DNA of 64,000 nucleotides, taken from positions 11,030,698-11,094,697 of the forward strand of contig OZ037765.1 of NCBI GenBank assembly GCA_964035545.1. Direction: 5' to 3'. The DNA comes from Bugula neritina. Lineage: Eukaryota; Bryozoa; Gymnolaemata; Cheilostomatida; Bugulidae. Numbering within the stretch: the stretch's first letter is position 1; every line of letters starts with the position of its first letter. Shown one piece after another: positions 52,901 to 60,305 of the stretch. The notes below the pieces were generated by a model. It was not told the DNA's origin and searched no databases. It saw nothing but the letters and a program-made list of their open reading frames with translations. The position numbers and the translations under genes are program-made.

Positions 52901-52927
52901 TTGAGCTGCTGCAGGTGCAGCTGCCAT
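15430..52927 (-). CDS. TRRAP: TRRAP, transformation/transcription domain-associated protein (complete, 71 coding exons)
   Basis: TRRAP is a giant nuclear scaffold that binds transcription activators and is shared by the SAGA and NuA4/TIP60 histone acetyltransferase complexes. The model runs from ATG at 52925-52927 ([20 protein letters not shown]) to TAG at 15430-15432 (DPSWHPWL), 11,712 nt, 3,903 aa, close to the roughly 3,860 aa of the human protein. Every exon junction keeps phase with GT/AG sites. The order is HEAT-repeat region (to about residue 2550), FAT (about 2550-3480), PI3K-like domain (about 3505-3860) and FATC (last 33 residues). As in other TRRAPs, the catalytic-loop and DFG residues are absent from the kinase-like part, so it is a pseudokinase. 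Oddities are two duplicated 5' splice sites, a Ser/Thr-rich insert and a coding minisatellite. Exon coordinates are given in the block entries. Confidence 0.97.
19033..19110 (+). mobile_element. tRNA-like sequence, possible degenerate SINE head
   Basis: TAGCTCAGTGG at 19040-19050 is a perfect RNA polymerase III A-box. A weak B-box-like GAATTTCAGCT follows about 35-45 bp later, and the spacing resembles a tRNA. The cloverleaf stems do not close well, so a working tRNA is unlikely. It sits in a large TRRAP intron, and no second copy was recognised in the window. Confidence 0.35.
20273..22731 (-). CDS. TRRAP: TRRAP exons 61-64: Ser/Thr-rich insert and end of FAT (residues 3244-3504)
   Basis: Exons: 22529-22731, 21802-21983, 21237-21336, 20273-20570. 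Exon 61 and the first third of exon 62 encode a run dominated by Ser, Thr and Ala ([13 protein letters not shown] is typical), about 95 residues that vertebrate TRRAP lacks at this place. Conservation resumes at [20 protein letters not shown]. Exon 61 ends at an atypical donor GTTGGC, but phase 1 out and GAA in the next exon fit. Exon 64 has [16 protein letters not shown] and [14 protein letters not shown], nearly identical to vertebrates. Confidence 0.88.
20908..21080. repeat. 31-bp minisatellite, about 5 copies
   Basis: GTTACATC recurs at 20939, 20970, 21001 and 21032, exactly 31 bp apart, with degenerate copies at each end. Each unit contains the short inverted pair CACTATAGTG. It lies in the TRRAP intron between exons 63 and 64. 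Confidence 0.85.
21995..22128. repeat. 19-bp minisatellite, about 6 copies
   Basis: The unit CAACAACTATATTATAATA repeats every 19 bp with few changes, immediately upstream (in gene orientation) of TRRAP exon 62. Confidence 0.85.
23090..28958 (-). CDS. TRRAP: TRRAP exons 48-60: FAT domain (residues 2544-3243)
   Basis: Exons: 28803-28958, 28470-28574, 28029-28253, 27568-27726, 27115-27262, 26910-27025, 26578-26733, 26074-26298, 25726-25841, 25170-25382, 24690-24795, 23959-24152, 23090-23272. Anchors: [94 protein letters not shown] and [19 protein letters not shown]. Exons 55 and 58 each have extra copies of their 3' end and donor in the following intron. I give the ends that best match the family (26074 and 24690). 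Confidence 0.94.
24656..24723 (-). repeat. 34-bp tandem duplication containing a TRRAP 5' splice site
   Basis: On the - strand, the end of exon 58 (CAGATTTTCACAAAG) plus its donor GTAAGTTAAA occurs twice in tandem, 34 bp apart, with one substitution between copies. Donors are at 24688-24689 (upstream in the transcript) and 24654-24655. Use of the second donor would bring in an in-frame TAA. Confidence 0.9.
25984..26118 (-). repeat. 45-bp tandem triplication containing a TRRAP 5' splice site
   Basis: The end of exon 55 (encoding [12 protein letters not shown]) and its donor GTAAAACC are present three times, exactly 45 bp apart. The possible exon ends are 26074, 26029 and 25984. The second donor adds 15 codons in frame. 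The third copy has a TAG codon in place of CAG, so its use would terminate translation. Confidence 0.92.
27326..27493. mobile_element. MITE copy 1 (non-autonomous DNA transposon) in a TRRAP intron
   Basis: A 168-bp element with terminal inverted repeats of about 36 bp: ATTCACTGCGTTTC at the left, and the reverse complement of ATTCACTGCATTTC at the right. The inner 14 bases GCATTATGCAAATG match perfectly. A related copy lies at 52616-52759. It encodes no protein. It sits between TRRAP exons 51 and 52. Confidence 0.8.
29108..33636 (-). CDS. TRRAP: TRRAP exons 37-47: late HEAT region (residues 1912-2543)
   Basis: Exons: 33463-33636, 32883-33059, 32650-32769, 32237-32358, 31724-31898, 31412-31534, 31012-31235, 30463-30568, 29885-30130, 29546-29687, 29108-29394. 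Anchors: [59 protein letters not shown] and [12 protein letters not shown]. Exon 38 ends in repeated SATTS units encoded by a 15-bp minisatellite and exon 39 continues Ser/Thr-rich. Exon 47 ends in an acidic run ([10 protein letters not shown]) that corresponds to the acidic EIDIEL stretch of vertebrate TRRAP. Confidence 0.92.
30623..30988. repeat. 18-bp minisatellite, about 20 copies
   Basis: The unit TTCTACTATACCACATTA repeats for about 365 bp in the intron between TRRAP exons 43 and 44, with scattered single substitutions. Because 18 is a multiple of three, it yields a long but meaningless reading frame on the - strand. Confidence 0.95.
32883..32940 (-). repeat. 15-bp coding minisatellite in TRRAP exon 38
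   Basis: On the + strand GAGGTTGTGGCTGAG/A repeats about 3.5 times and encodes SATTS repeats on the TRRAP strand. It ends exactly at the exon boundary, so length variants would stay in frame. Confidence 0.8.
34101..41014 (-). CDS. TRRAP: TRRAP exons 23-36: central HEAT solenoid (residues 1158-1911)
   Basis: Exons: 40805-41014, 40487-40636, 40059-40242, 39699-39820, 39133-39303, 38288-38509, 37405-37620, 37153-37275, 36609-36760, 35889-36000, 35693-35782, 35316-35447, 34795-34910, 34101-34362. Anchors include [65 protein letters not shown] and [20 protein letters not shown]. Exon 23 could end three bases earlier (two GT sites, KLM or KLMV). Exon 25 was placed at donor GTAGGT because only that phase joins SAL to ALSACHYL. 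Confidence 0.9.
34532..34589. repeat. Perfect 20-bp inverted repeat with 18-nt loop
   Basis: Arms 34532-34551 and 34570-34589 are exact reverse complements (CAATATTATTTCACATGCAT on the left), in the intron between TRRAP exons 35 and 36. The stem is short and AT-rich, below the usual pre-miRNA length. Confidence 0.85.
36777..36958. repeat. Degenerate 24-bp minisatellite
   Basis: Variants of TACTATATGTCTATATAATATAAA follow one another about seven times (one copy is 30 bp), just upstream (gene orientation) of TRRAP exon 31. Confidence 0.75.
41563..46946 (-). CDS. TRRAP: TRRAP exons 12-22: HEAT region (residues 510-1157)
   Basis: Exons: 46803-46946, 46014-46175, 45557-45746, 45293-45390, 44833-44998, 44048-44304, 43493-43693, 43041-43296, 42505-42663, 41964-42162, 41563-41674. 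Highly conserved anchors are [96 protein letters not shown] and ERACQLPLF. This is the best-conserved stretch of the protein and fixes the gene identity. Exon 12 ends at a GTCTGT donor, less usual than its neighbours. Confidence 0.94.
46369..46793. repeat. 178-bp tandem repeat, about 2.4 copies, next to TRRAP exon 12
   Basis: GCTTCTG starts copies at 46369, 46547 and 46725. Copies 1 and 2 are nearly identical over the whole unit, and copy 3 is cut after about 69 bp, ending some 10 bp from the exon 12 donor. The recent, local nature of the duplication is clear from the low divergence. Confidence 0.9.
47263..52927 (-). CDS. TRRAP: TRRAP exons 1-11: N-terminal HEAT region (residues 1-509)
   Basis: Exons in coding order: 52849-52927, 51858-51907, 51299-51520, 51061-51144, 50212-50403, 49788-49954, 49470-49563, 48914-49052, 48455-48738, 47838-47929, 47263-47386. 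Anchors shared with animal TRRAP include [59 protein letters not shown] and [15 protein letters not shown]. Exon 11 is a short Asp/Lys/Ser-rich linker at the place where vertebrate TRRAP has a Pro/Ala-rich insert. The start ATG has A at -3 and G at +4. A likely 5' UTR splice acceptor (CTGCAG on the - strand) lies about 50 bp upstream. Confidence 0.93.
52616..52759. mobile_element. MITE copy 2, between TRRAP exons 1 and 2
   Basis: This sequence shares with 27326-27493 the left end (ACTGCGTTTC), the interior (TCGATGTTTG, AGTTGCATC, AATGAAACCA, ACGAGCATTCATT) and the right end (GCATAATGC ... ATGCAGTGAAT). It is about 144 bp, with a decayed left terminal repeat. Confidence 0.7.
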
Positions 52928-53929
52928 TTTCCAGTTTTAAATTTCAATAGGCTTCTTTGTGGATACAATTCATATCTGCAGTCAGACATTTTAAAATGTT
53001 TACCATGAAGAAACGGTATACATATAAAATAAAAACTTTAAATAAAAATAAAATTATTTTTATTTTATATTAAAGTCTGAAGATGGTAACAACTCTTTCC
53101 AAAATATTAGCTTAATTCATTTCAGTAGAAGCATCATATTCTCATATTTATTGGTGAAGAACCTAAAAAGATAGTATATGCCATGATAAATTAATTAGTA
53201 ACAATTTCAAATCAAAACCATATTTAAGCTACTAATAAATCATTTTCGATAGTCAATGTAGTGCACCTTTTAACAAGTAGCAATCGGTCAAAAAATGCTC
53301 TTCTCCCTAAATCAAATTTAAAGTGAATGATCGGTTTTGATAGAAATTTGGCTCTCTGTTATGTGTCTAATCATTACTGTTACTTATCTATCGTAATCTA
53401 TAAGTATATTTTACACTAAATTATTTTATCGAACATCAATTACCATAAAATATAAATGATATTAAAATAAATTATAAAACTCCTAAAAACTAAACAGCAA
53501 AGGTTAAAGCTGACTCTAACCCCATGCCTGTGCCACATAGACTCAGTGAATGTGGAATTGAGACTGAGTACAAAATCATGAAATTCTTGAGTAGTATCAA
53601 TTCAGTCTCAATTAATTTACTTGACATATGCTAAATTGACTGGCTTGATTAATTAATTTTTTTGTGAAATTTCCAGATTTCTGCAACTCAGAGTACCAAA
53701 CTGTGGGGCCAGTAACTAGGTTTAACCTTATATTTGTAGGCTATAGCCCGGGAGCCATAATCATCCGCATAGAACTCACGGTTATCCTTTAGGCTTTAAC
53801 TTATACTTGTACTCAATTATAACAAGTGCTCTAGTGTTTAGACTTTAGTAATTTAAATTACTGATGCTATTCTGATAGTGATTCTCAAAGTTAAACTTAA
53901 AGTGACTAGCAGTAACTAACAGTAAAACG
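52928..53929. other. TRRAP 5' flank, no other gene seen
   Basis: A - strand acceptor (CTGCAG) at 52976 would define a 5' UTR segment 52928-52975 containing a nine-codon upstream ORF (ATGAATTGTATC ... TGA). Beyond it the DNA is AT-rich with no recognisable coding sequence. Confidence 0.45.
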
Positions 53930-54545
53930 GACAGTAAGTGAGTAACCGTAAGATTAGCAGTAACACTAACACTAAGTCATATTCATAAACATTAAACAAT
54001 AGCTATAACTATAACAATATGAATAAGAGTAAGTATAATTATAACTGACACTGTCTGTAATCATAATACTTAATAGTAATACTAACACTAACACTAATAG
54101 TAATATTAATACTATTACTATTAGTATTACTATTAGTTTCCTACAAATAATAATATATATAGTATGACTAATAGTAATACTAATGCTTAATAGTAATAGT
54201 AATACTATTAGTATTAGTATTACTATTAGAGTATTACTATTAGCAATAGCCAATACTACAGTAAAACTAAATCAAAATGTAATACTAGTACTACTACTAT
54301 AACATCAACTCGAGTAGTACTACTAATAGTAATACTAATACTTATAGTAATAGTAATACTATTAGTAATAGTAATGCAGTATTACTATTACTATTTCAAT
54401 TTGTAATACTAATAGTAATACAGTATTACTAATAGTAATACTAATAGTAATAGTTATACTAAAAGTTAAAGTAACTCTAATTCAGTAATATTAAAACTAA
54501 TAAACATAGTTATATTTATAGTAATTGTATTTGTTATACTTATAG
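53930..54545. repeat. Degenerate AGTAAT/ATTACT repeat field
   Basis: About 600 bp are built almost wholly from AGTAATACTA-type words on both strands, so the array is partly self-complementary (AGTAATAC next to GTATTACT). It may fold into many short hairpins. It gives low-complexity reading frames of no protein value. Confidence 0.85.
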
Positions 54546-55015
54546 ACAGTTTGGGTAAAACTTAATGTTATACTAAGACTAATTACTAACTCGTAACTAG
54601 CACATTAAGCGTACCAAGAAAACAGGGAGAAAGCCGCCATATTGATATATTTCGTCACTGCCGTTAGCAGTTGGTGGCCCACAATTCCAATGTGCCAGTT
54701 GTGTCAATCTGCAGCAAACTGGTAGTATTATTTGAATCATAATATATACATAATAATAATCCATCATTGTGCGGACTGCAGACGAATTATACTTATATTC
54801 ATTTGATAATTATAAGTTTAAAACTGGGATTAAAAGATTATATTCAACTGTAATACTAATAACATCAATACTACTATTAGTATTGAATACTTATACAGTT
54901 ATACTATTACTGTTAGTACTGTTAGTATGTAAAAGTATTGTTGTAGTTTTGTGCACTACTAAGTGGGGTGTTATTGTATACACGAGTTGCTACTGCCTAT
55001 CTAACTATGAGGTTA
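54546..55015. other. AT-rich intergenic DNA with a possible YY1-type motif
   Basis: At 54631-54640 AAGCCGCCAT (ATGGCGGCTT on the - strand) resembles the YY1/Kozak-like element often found at animal housekeeping promoters. It is followed on the - strand by a possible donor GTACGC. It might mark a TRRAP 5' non-coding exon, but this is weak. Nothing else is recognised. Confidence 0.25.
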
Positions 55016-55378
55016 TGTGAAGAACTGAAATAGTTGACATTTATAAAGAACTGTATTTGAAGTCTAATTACATACAATCAAAATCATCAATGATAGCAAA
55101 AGAGTATATACATATAGAACAGTTATACAATATTATCCTAGTCTATCTGACAGTTATCCTTCAACTGAGGTCGGGCGCCGGAAGAGGCTGTTTATATCCA
55201 AGAGGTTGGTCCTGATTGGCTAGTGTAAGGTTCCAACAGTGTGACCATGGGGGAGTGACGCGGTGCCGCATGAGACTGCGGCATCGCTGACAGAGTTGTA
55301 GTCTCTTAGAACTTTTATGCCTCATAATATAATACAAGTACTTAGGTAGGGGGTACATGGGGGGTATACTTCCCACAG
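55016..55378 (-). mobile_element. Possible solo LTR (GC-richer block)
   Basis: On the - strand the block begins TGTGGGAAG and ends TTCTTCACA (TG...CA), about 363 bp. It holds a CCAAT box (ATTGG on + at 55215-55219) some 25 bp before a TATATAA-like box (55191-55197) and an internal hairpin (TGCCGCATGAG / CTGCGGCA). Its composition differs from the AT-rich flanks. I saw no matching target-site duplication and no polypurine tract, and its sequence differs from the LTR at 426-785. It could instead be a host promoter. Confidence 0.35.
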
Positions 55379-57545
55379 CCATTACAGTATTTACTGTTAG
55401 GTAGTGTTACAGTTTGAGCGCAAATTATTGTTTACTCTTGAAAACTCAAAGTTAAACTTAAGGTTTCTCCAGTCGTTTAATCTTATTGGCATCAGCCATG
55501 CCCATGGTATTACTATGATGATGATCATGATGGCTATTTTATTATGAATTTATGGCCCGTAGGTCATCATGATAATTGGATACTTTGATTACCATTGTAA
55601 TCGTATCATGCCAGGAGGCACAATGTTTAATGTTCTTGTAGGAAATTTTGCTTTAAAATAACTATGAGAATAAATGTAATATAATCTATTTTGTAGTTTC
55701 AATTTCTATCGTTACTAGCCTACTATATACTTGAGTAAAAATCTTAACTCTTTGTATTTCTTTATTTTCATCTCTTTTGCAATGCTTTTACCATAAAGAA
55801 GCCAGTTATTATATATACATACTTGGTTAGCTATATTTAGTTGGTACTCTTTATACATATAGTTTAGCGCTGTATCAGCAGTAGCATTGTGTAACCCATC
55901 TGACATCTGCAACAACCTGTTGGAAAACCAAATCTCCTCTCTCTCATAACACCTGTGTAATCACATCATGCTTTAAATTATTTGCTTTTTCTTGAGTCTT
56001 GTTAATAAACCGTGCATTAAGTTGGTTGCCCACCTTCACTAATCCGCATGGTCTTGGTAGTGGAGTTATCAAGAAATGCTATAAAGTATGAACTATTTCT
56101 TTGGAAATGTTTAGCAACAAAGAGACTTTGCCACCATTAGCCAGCCCAAGAAATGCTAGTCAAATTTTCTTATTGTCATAAAGCCCATTAGTTTAAAGAA
56201 GCAAACTTTAACATTATTTGGCCACTCTGGTAGTTACTATAATAATTTTCTACTGCTATACAAAACATTTTTAGAACTTAAAATGTAATAGGGTTTAATT
56301 ACAGTGAAGTGTAATATGGTTTAGAAGAGTACAGACCTGATGAGAAAGTAATCCTGAAGAGAGATTTACTACTGATTCTTCTGGTAGCTTTTCTTATGTC
56401 TCAGTTTAAATTCTTCAATAGTTTTCATTGAAACAAGAGTTGCTTTGTTAAGAAAAAGCAGGTCTTTAATTAACCAACTAGTTTTTATAATGTGAACAGA
56501 ATGAATGGGATGATAAAGCTATATATAAAAAATATCACTTGAGCTTTGTAAGCCAATTGTTTTGGTATGTTGTTAAACTAACATTATGTATTAGTTTCTC
56601 ACGAATCTAAAAATATAAATAATATCTGTATATCTCATCTCGTTTTGTTTGTCAGATCAGAAGCTAAGTTTTGTATATATCAAAGATTTCTTTGTTTAGA
56701 ACTAAATGCTGATTTTCATTATTAAATATGGATATATACCATGCTAAAAAGTAATAATTAATAACTCAAAGAGGTTTTTTCATTTCTGTGAGCCTATGTC
56801 TTCTAAGAATACTCAATCTGATTACATGCATTTTGTCCATACTCAATAATGTTACCATTAACATTCAATTAATCAGTCTGAATTTTAGTGTTACATTGCT
56901 AGCTATAATATACATATGTCATTATAGTGTTGAGCATTGAACTATATAAGGAAGCTGGAGTTCATTGGTGTTGAGGCACATATTATATCTATTTTCTTGT
57001 ATAACATATAAAAATGCAAATATTTATCTAAATTAATTTACATTATTACCATGTTATTTTACAGATGCTGTATTTTTAGTGTGTTGCTATTGAGTTGCGT
57101 GCTCGTTACTGAAGACACTATCAATAATTTATTACGTCAACAACAATCGCAGTGTTTTTTTTCACTTATATCTGGGAAAACCTCATCATGCAATCAATGC
57201 TGCTATATCAACTATTTAAGAAATATATCAGAACATTAATTCGATTAGTATGTTAGTTCTTATAATAGCTTATTTCAATAAAATGTTTTGTGCTATACAT
57301 GTGGGACAACAGGAAATAAACAACACTCTACCCAAAGGCTGAGGCAACTCTGAATACATATTTAAGTTACTACTAGCTGTAGTTCTTATCTCTGTGACAC
57401 ATATATATATTGTGTGGCAATAAAAATGCATATATACATATATACATATATACATATGTCTAGTTACAGTAATAACCGAATGCTATAGATTAAAGTAAAC
57501 ATCTGGTGTTCAGTATTGCGAATACTGACCACTTTTTGCTGTAAA
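55379..57545. other. Intergenic DNA, nothing recognised
   Basis: There are short ORFs only, AT-rich, with no domain-like peptide, RNA gene or clear repeat. Confidence 0.55.
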
Positions 57546-58431
57546 TCAAAGTTTAGCAACTTTTAGCCATTTTCTATTCAATATAGCTTTGAAGCAAGAT
57601 AATTTGTTCTGTTTATAGGACATAGCTTTAGTGTCACTGTCACTACTATTCCTAATTTTTCTTCTGATGCTACGAAGTAGTACATTGTATAATGAAGATT
57701 TGAAAGTTGCTTTCTTATTACTAGTTGGGGAGACAATTTCGTCATCACCATCCACTTCAATATCTTCCAATGTTATCCAATGATTTATCACTTTCTCAAA
57801 CACACATACTCCTTTTTGTAACCCATCTCTACCAATAGCACTTTTCACTCCTTTAATAAAGATTTTCATCTCTATAACTTCATCTGGATTTCTAAAAACA
57901 AGTTATGTAGATTTTCACATTGGCTTGTATGCACATAACAAAATTTAACTTTGCATGCAATGAAGAATTCATGTTTGCAATCCACATTAACTGCATCACA
58001 AATATCTTATGTAAGCCAAGTTATCCCATAATCACTAATAGAGGTCAATTAAATGTCCAATATTAGCATACTTTTGAATTATGTTTTTTATTGCGTGTTT
58101 TCTACTGTGATGTGCAGTGCATTACCTCGTCTTGTCTTGAATAGCATTATGTAATTTGTAAAGCATTTGAAAAGCTTTAAAAGCAAATCAAGTAAATTAA
58201 AGTTTCAGCCTTTGATGAAATTCTACATACTTTATCTTCTGTAACTATTATGAGCGACTTAATCTTATATATAATAAAATAACCATATAGATGACAATAT
58301 ATTACTATTACTATTAGTAAGTTATGCCTTTCCTACTTGAAAATCAAAAAGAAATTGCACAAATAAACTTACTCAGTAAGAGTGTAGGTTGGAGCGACAT
58401 TCACACCTTTAGTCAGAGATGTATTTATCAT
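57546..58431 (-). CDS. Unrecognised 134-aa basic protein, two exons
   Basis: Exons 58373-58431 and 57546-57891 join in phase 2 (donor GTAAGT, acceptor TTTTTAG) into one 405-nt [22 protein letters not shown], then [19 protein letters not shown] and onward, ending WLKVAKL. The middle has an acidic segment ([13 protein letters not shown]). The C-terminal half is Lys/Arg/Ser-rich ([13 protein letters not shown]). There are no signal peptide, membrane segment or known motif. An in-frame TAG lies seven codons before the ATG, but a TTCTAG acceptor is also possible there, so further 5' exons beyond the (TA)n tract cannot be excluded. I do not recognise the family. Confidence 0.5.
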
Positions 58432-58592
58432 GCAGAGAATGAATATTTTCTAGAATGATCAAAGGGTAAGAATAATCAGAATAACCAACTGGCTTTAAGA
58501 AGAGACAGATACAGAGTGAAGTTTTAGTCATTTTGATTGTTGAACTAGTCGCAAGGCGCAACGTTATATTATTCAAATTTTTTATTGTTGAC

Positions 58593-58926
<334 letters not shown>

Positions 58927-59001
58927 GGTGTGGGCCATGGTACTCTGTTCTGTGTTGATGAGGGGACAAACCCCCGAAACAGCTGCTGTCCACAGATTGA
59001 G

Positions 59002-59004
<3 letters not shown>

Positions 59005-59057
<53 letters not shown>

Positions 59058-59250
59058 GTATACGAGAAACATTGTTTTTTATTACTTTATTAGGTAAAGT
59101 AATTACACTGATATTTCGGGTACCACTGTACCCATCTACTCTGAAGATGGGTACAGTGGTACCCGAAATATCAGTGTAATTACTTTACCTAATAAAGTAA
59201 TAAATAACAATGTTTCTCGTATACCTATTTATAATCAAATTGCTAGCTCG

Positions 59251-59300
<50 letters not shown>
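59005..59300. repeat. 184-bp palindrome bracketed by (TA)n tracts
   Basis: Arms 59049-59136 and 59146-59232 are near-perfect reverse complements about 88 bp long, with a 9-nt centre (TACTCTGAA). TA repeats border both sides (59005-59050 and 59252-59300). It carries no ORF. It could be a fold-back transposon-like element or a recent inverted duplication. Confidence 0.9.
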
Positions 59301-59309
<9 letters not shown>

Positions 59310-60305
59310 GCATATATTATGTATATATATGCATATATGTATATAATATATACATATCATACACTATATTATGTATATGTCAATATCAGTACTTGCTATA
59401 AAATGATTAATATAACAGTGACAATATTTAATTATTTATTTTCCCAAAGAACTTTTACTATATTATTTTATTGTAACTATTTTATATATTGTAATATTAA
59501 GAACATTCTAATAACATTTTTAGATTGTTTTCAACTTTTGTCATTTCACTTTTTGTTTAGTTGTCAACTATGTGCAGATATTATTTAATAACTTAATTTT
59601 ATATTATTGTGACAATTCAACTTAAAAAAGGCGCTATTAATATGGTACTATGGTGAGCATACTGTGCCAAAAGTATATATTATAATACTAGGCCTAGCGA
59701 TGTTAGAAGTTATGCAACTGCAGACATTGGTCAATTCCTTATGCATGCCAACGTATTGTAGGCCAACACACTTTTCAGAGCCCATACTGTTAGTATCACA
59801 TTAGCAATGCTTTATATTGTAGCCAAAACATTTCCATAACACACGATATAGAAACTGGCTTTGCTTACTATTAGCTTAGCAACATCATAATAAACTAACA
59901 CAATCCTAACCTGGGTACCTTTACTTCACATCATAGCCTTGCTGTAATCCGTTTACTTTATTAATCAATGATTGTACAGGTTAATAAAACTAGGACAATG
60001 ATTGTACAATGCTGCTATTATAGTTTGCTAGGTTGACTATGTTAGTTTTATAAATGAGTTATATACTTCACTATTATAACTCACATGGTAAAAACCTGCT
60101 TGTCTTTGTGCAAACATTGATATTTGGCAGCTTAGTCAAACAATAATATGTAGAACACCTTAACAGCATAAACTAAGTGTCAAGCAAGCAAACACTGTCT
60201 ACTCCCCGCTCCGCTAAGGTGTGTGTAGGCTATTACACAAACACCAGGAGCAAAGAAACCTTGGTAATATCTTTAGTTCCAGCCAAGTGTAGTTGAAGGA
60301 ATAAC
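59301..60305. other. Intergenic DNA upstream of the 3'-most gene
   Basis: AT-rich DNA without a recognised gene. The last few hundred bases should contain the promoter and 5' UTR of the gene starting at 60306, but no TATA box was placed with confidence. Confidence 0.5.

Noticed and set aside
53972-54253. Hydrophobic ILIVIVL-rich frame on the - strand that looks like a membrane protein
   Set aside because: It is produced by the AGTAAT/ATTACT repeat field. Ile, Leu, Ser and Tyr codons follow from the repeat.
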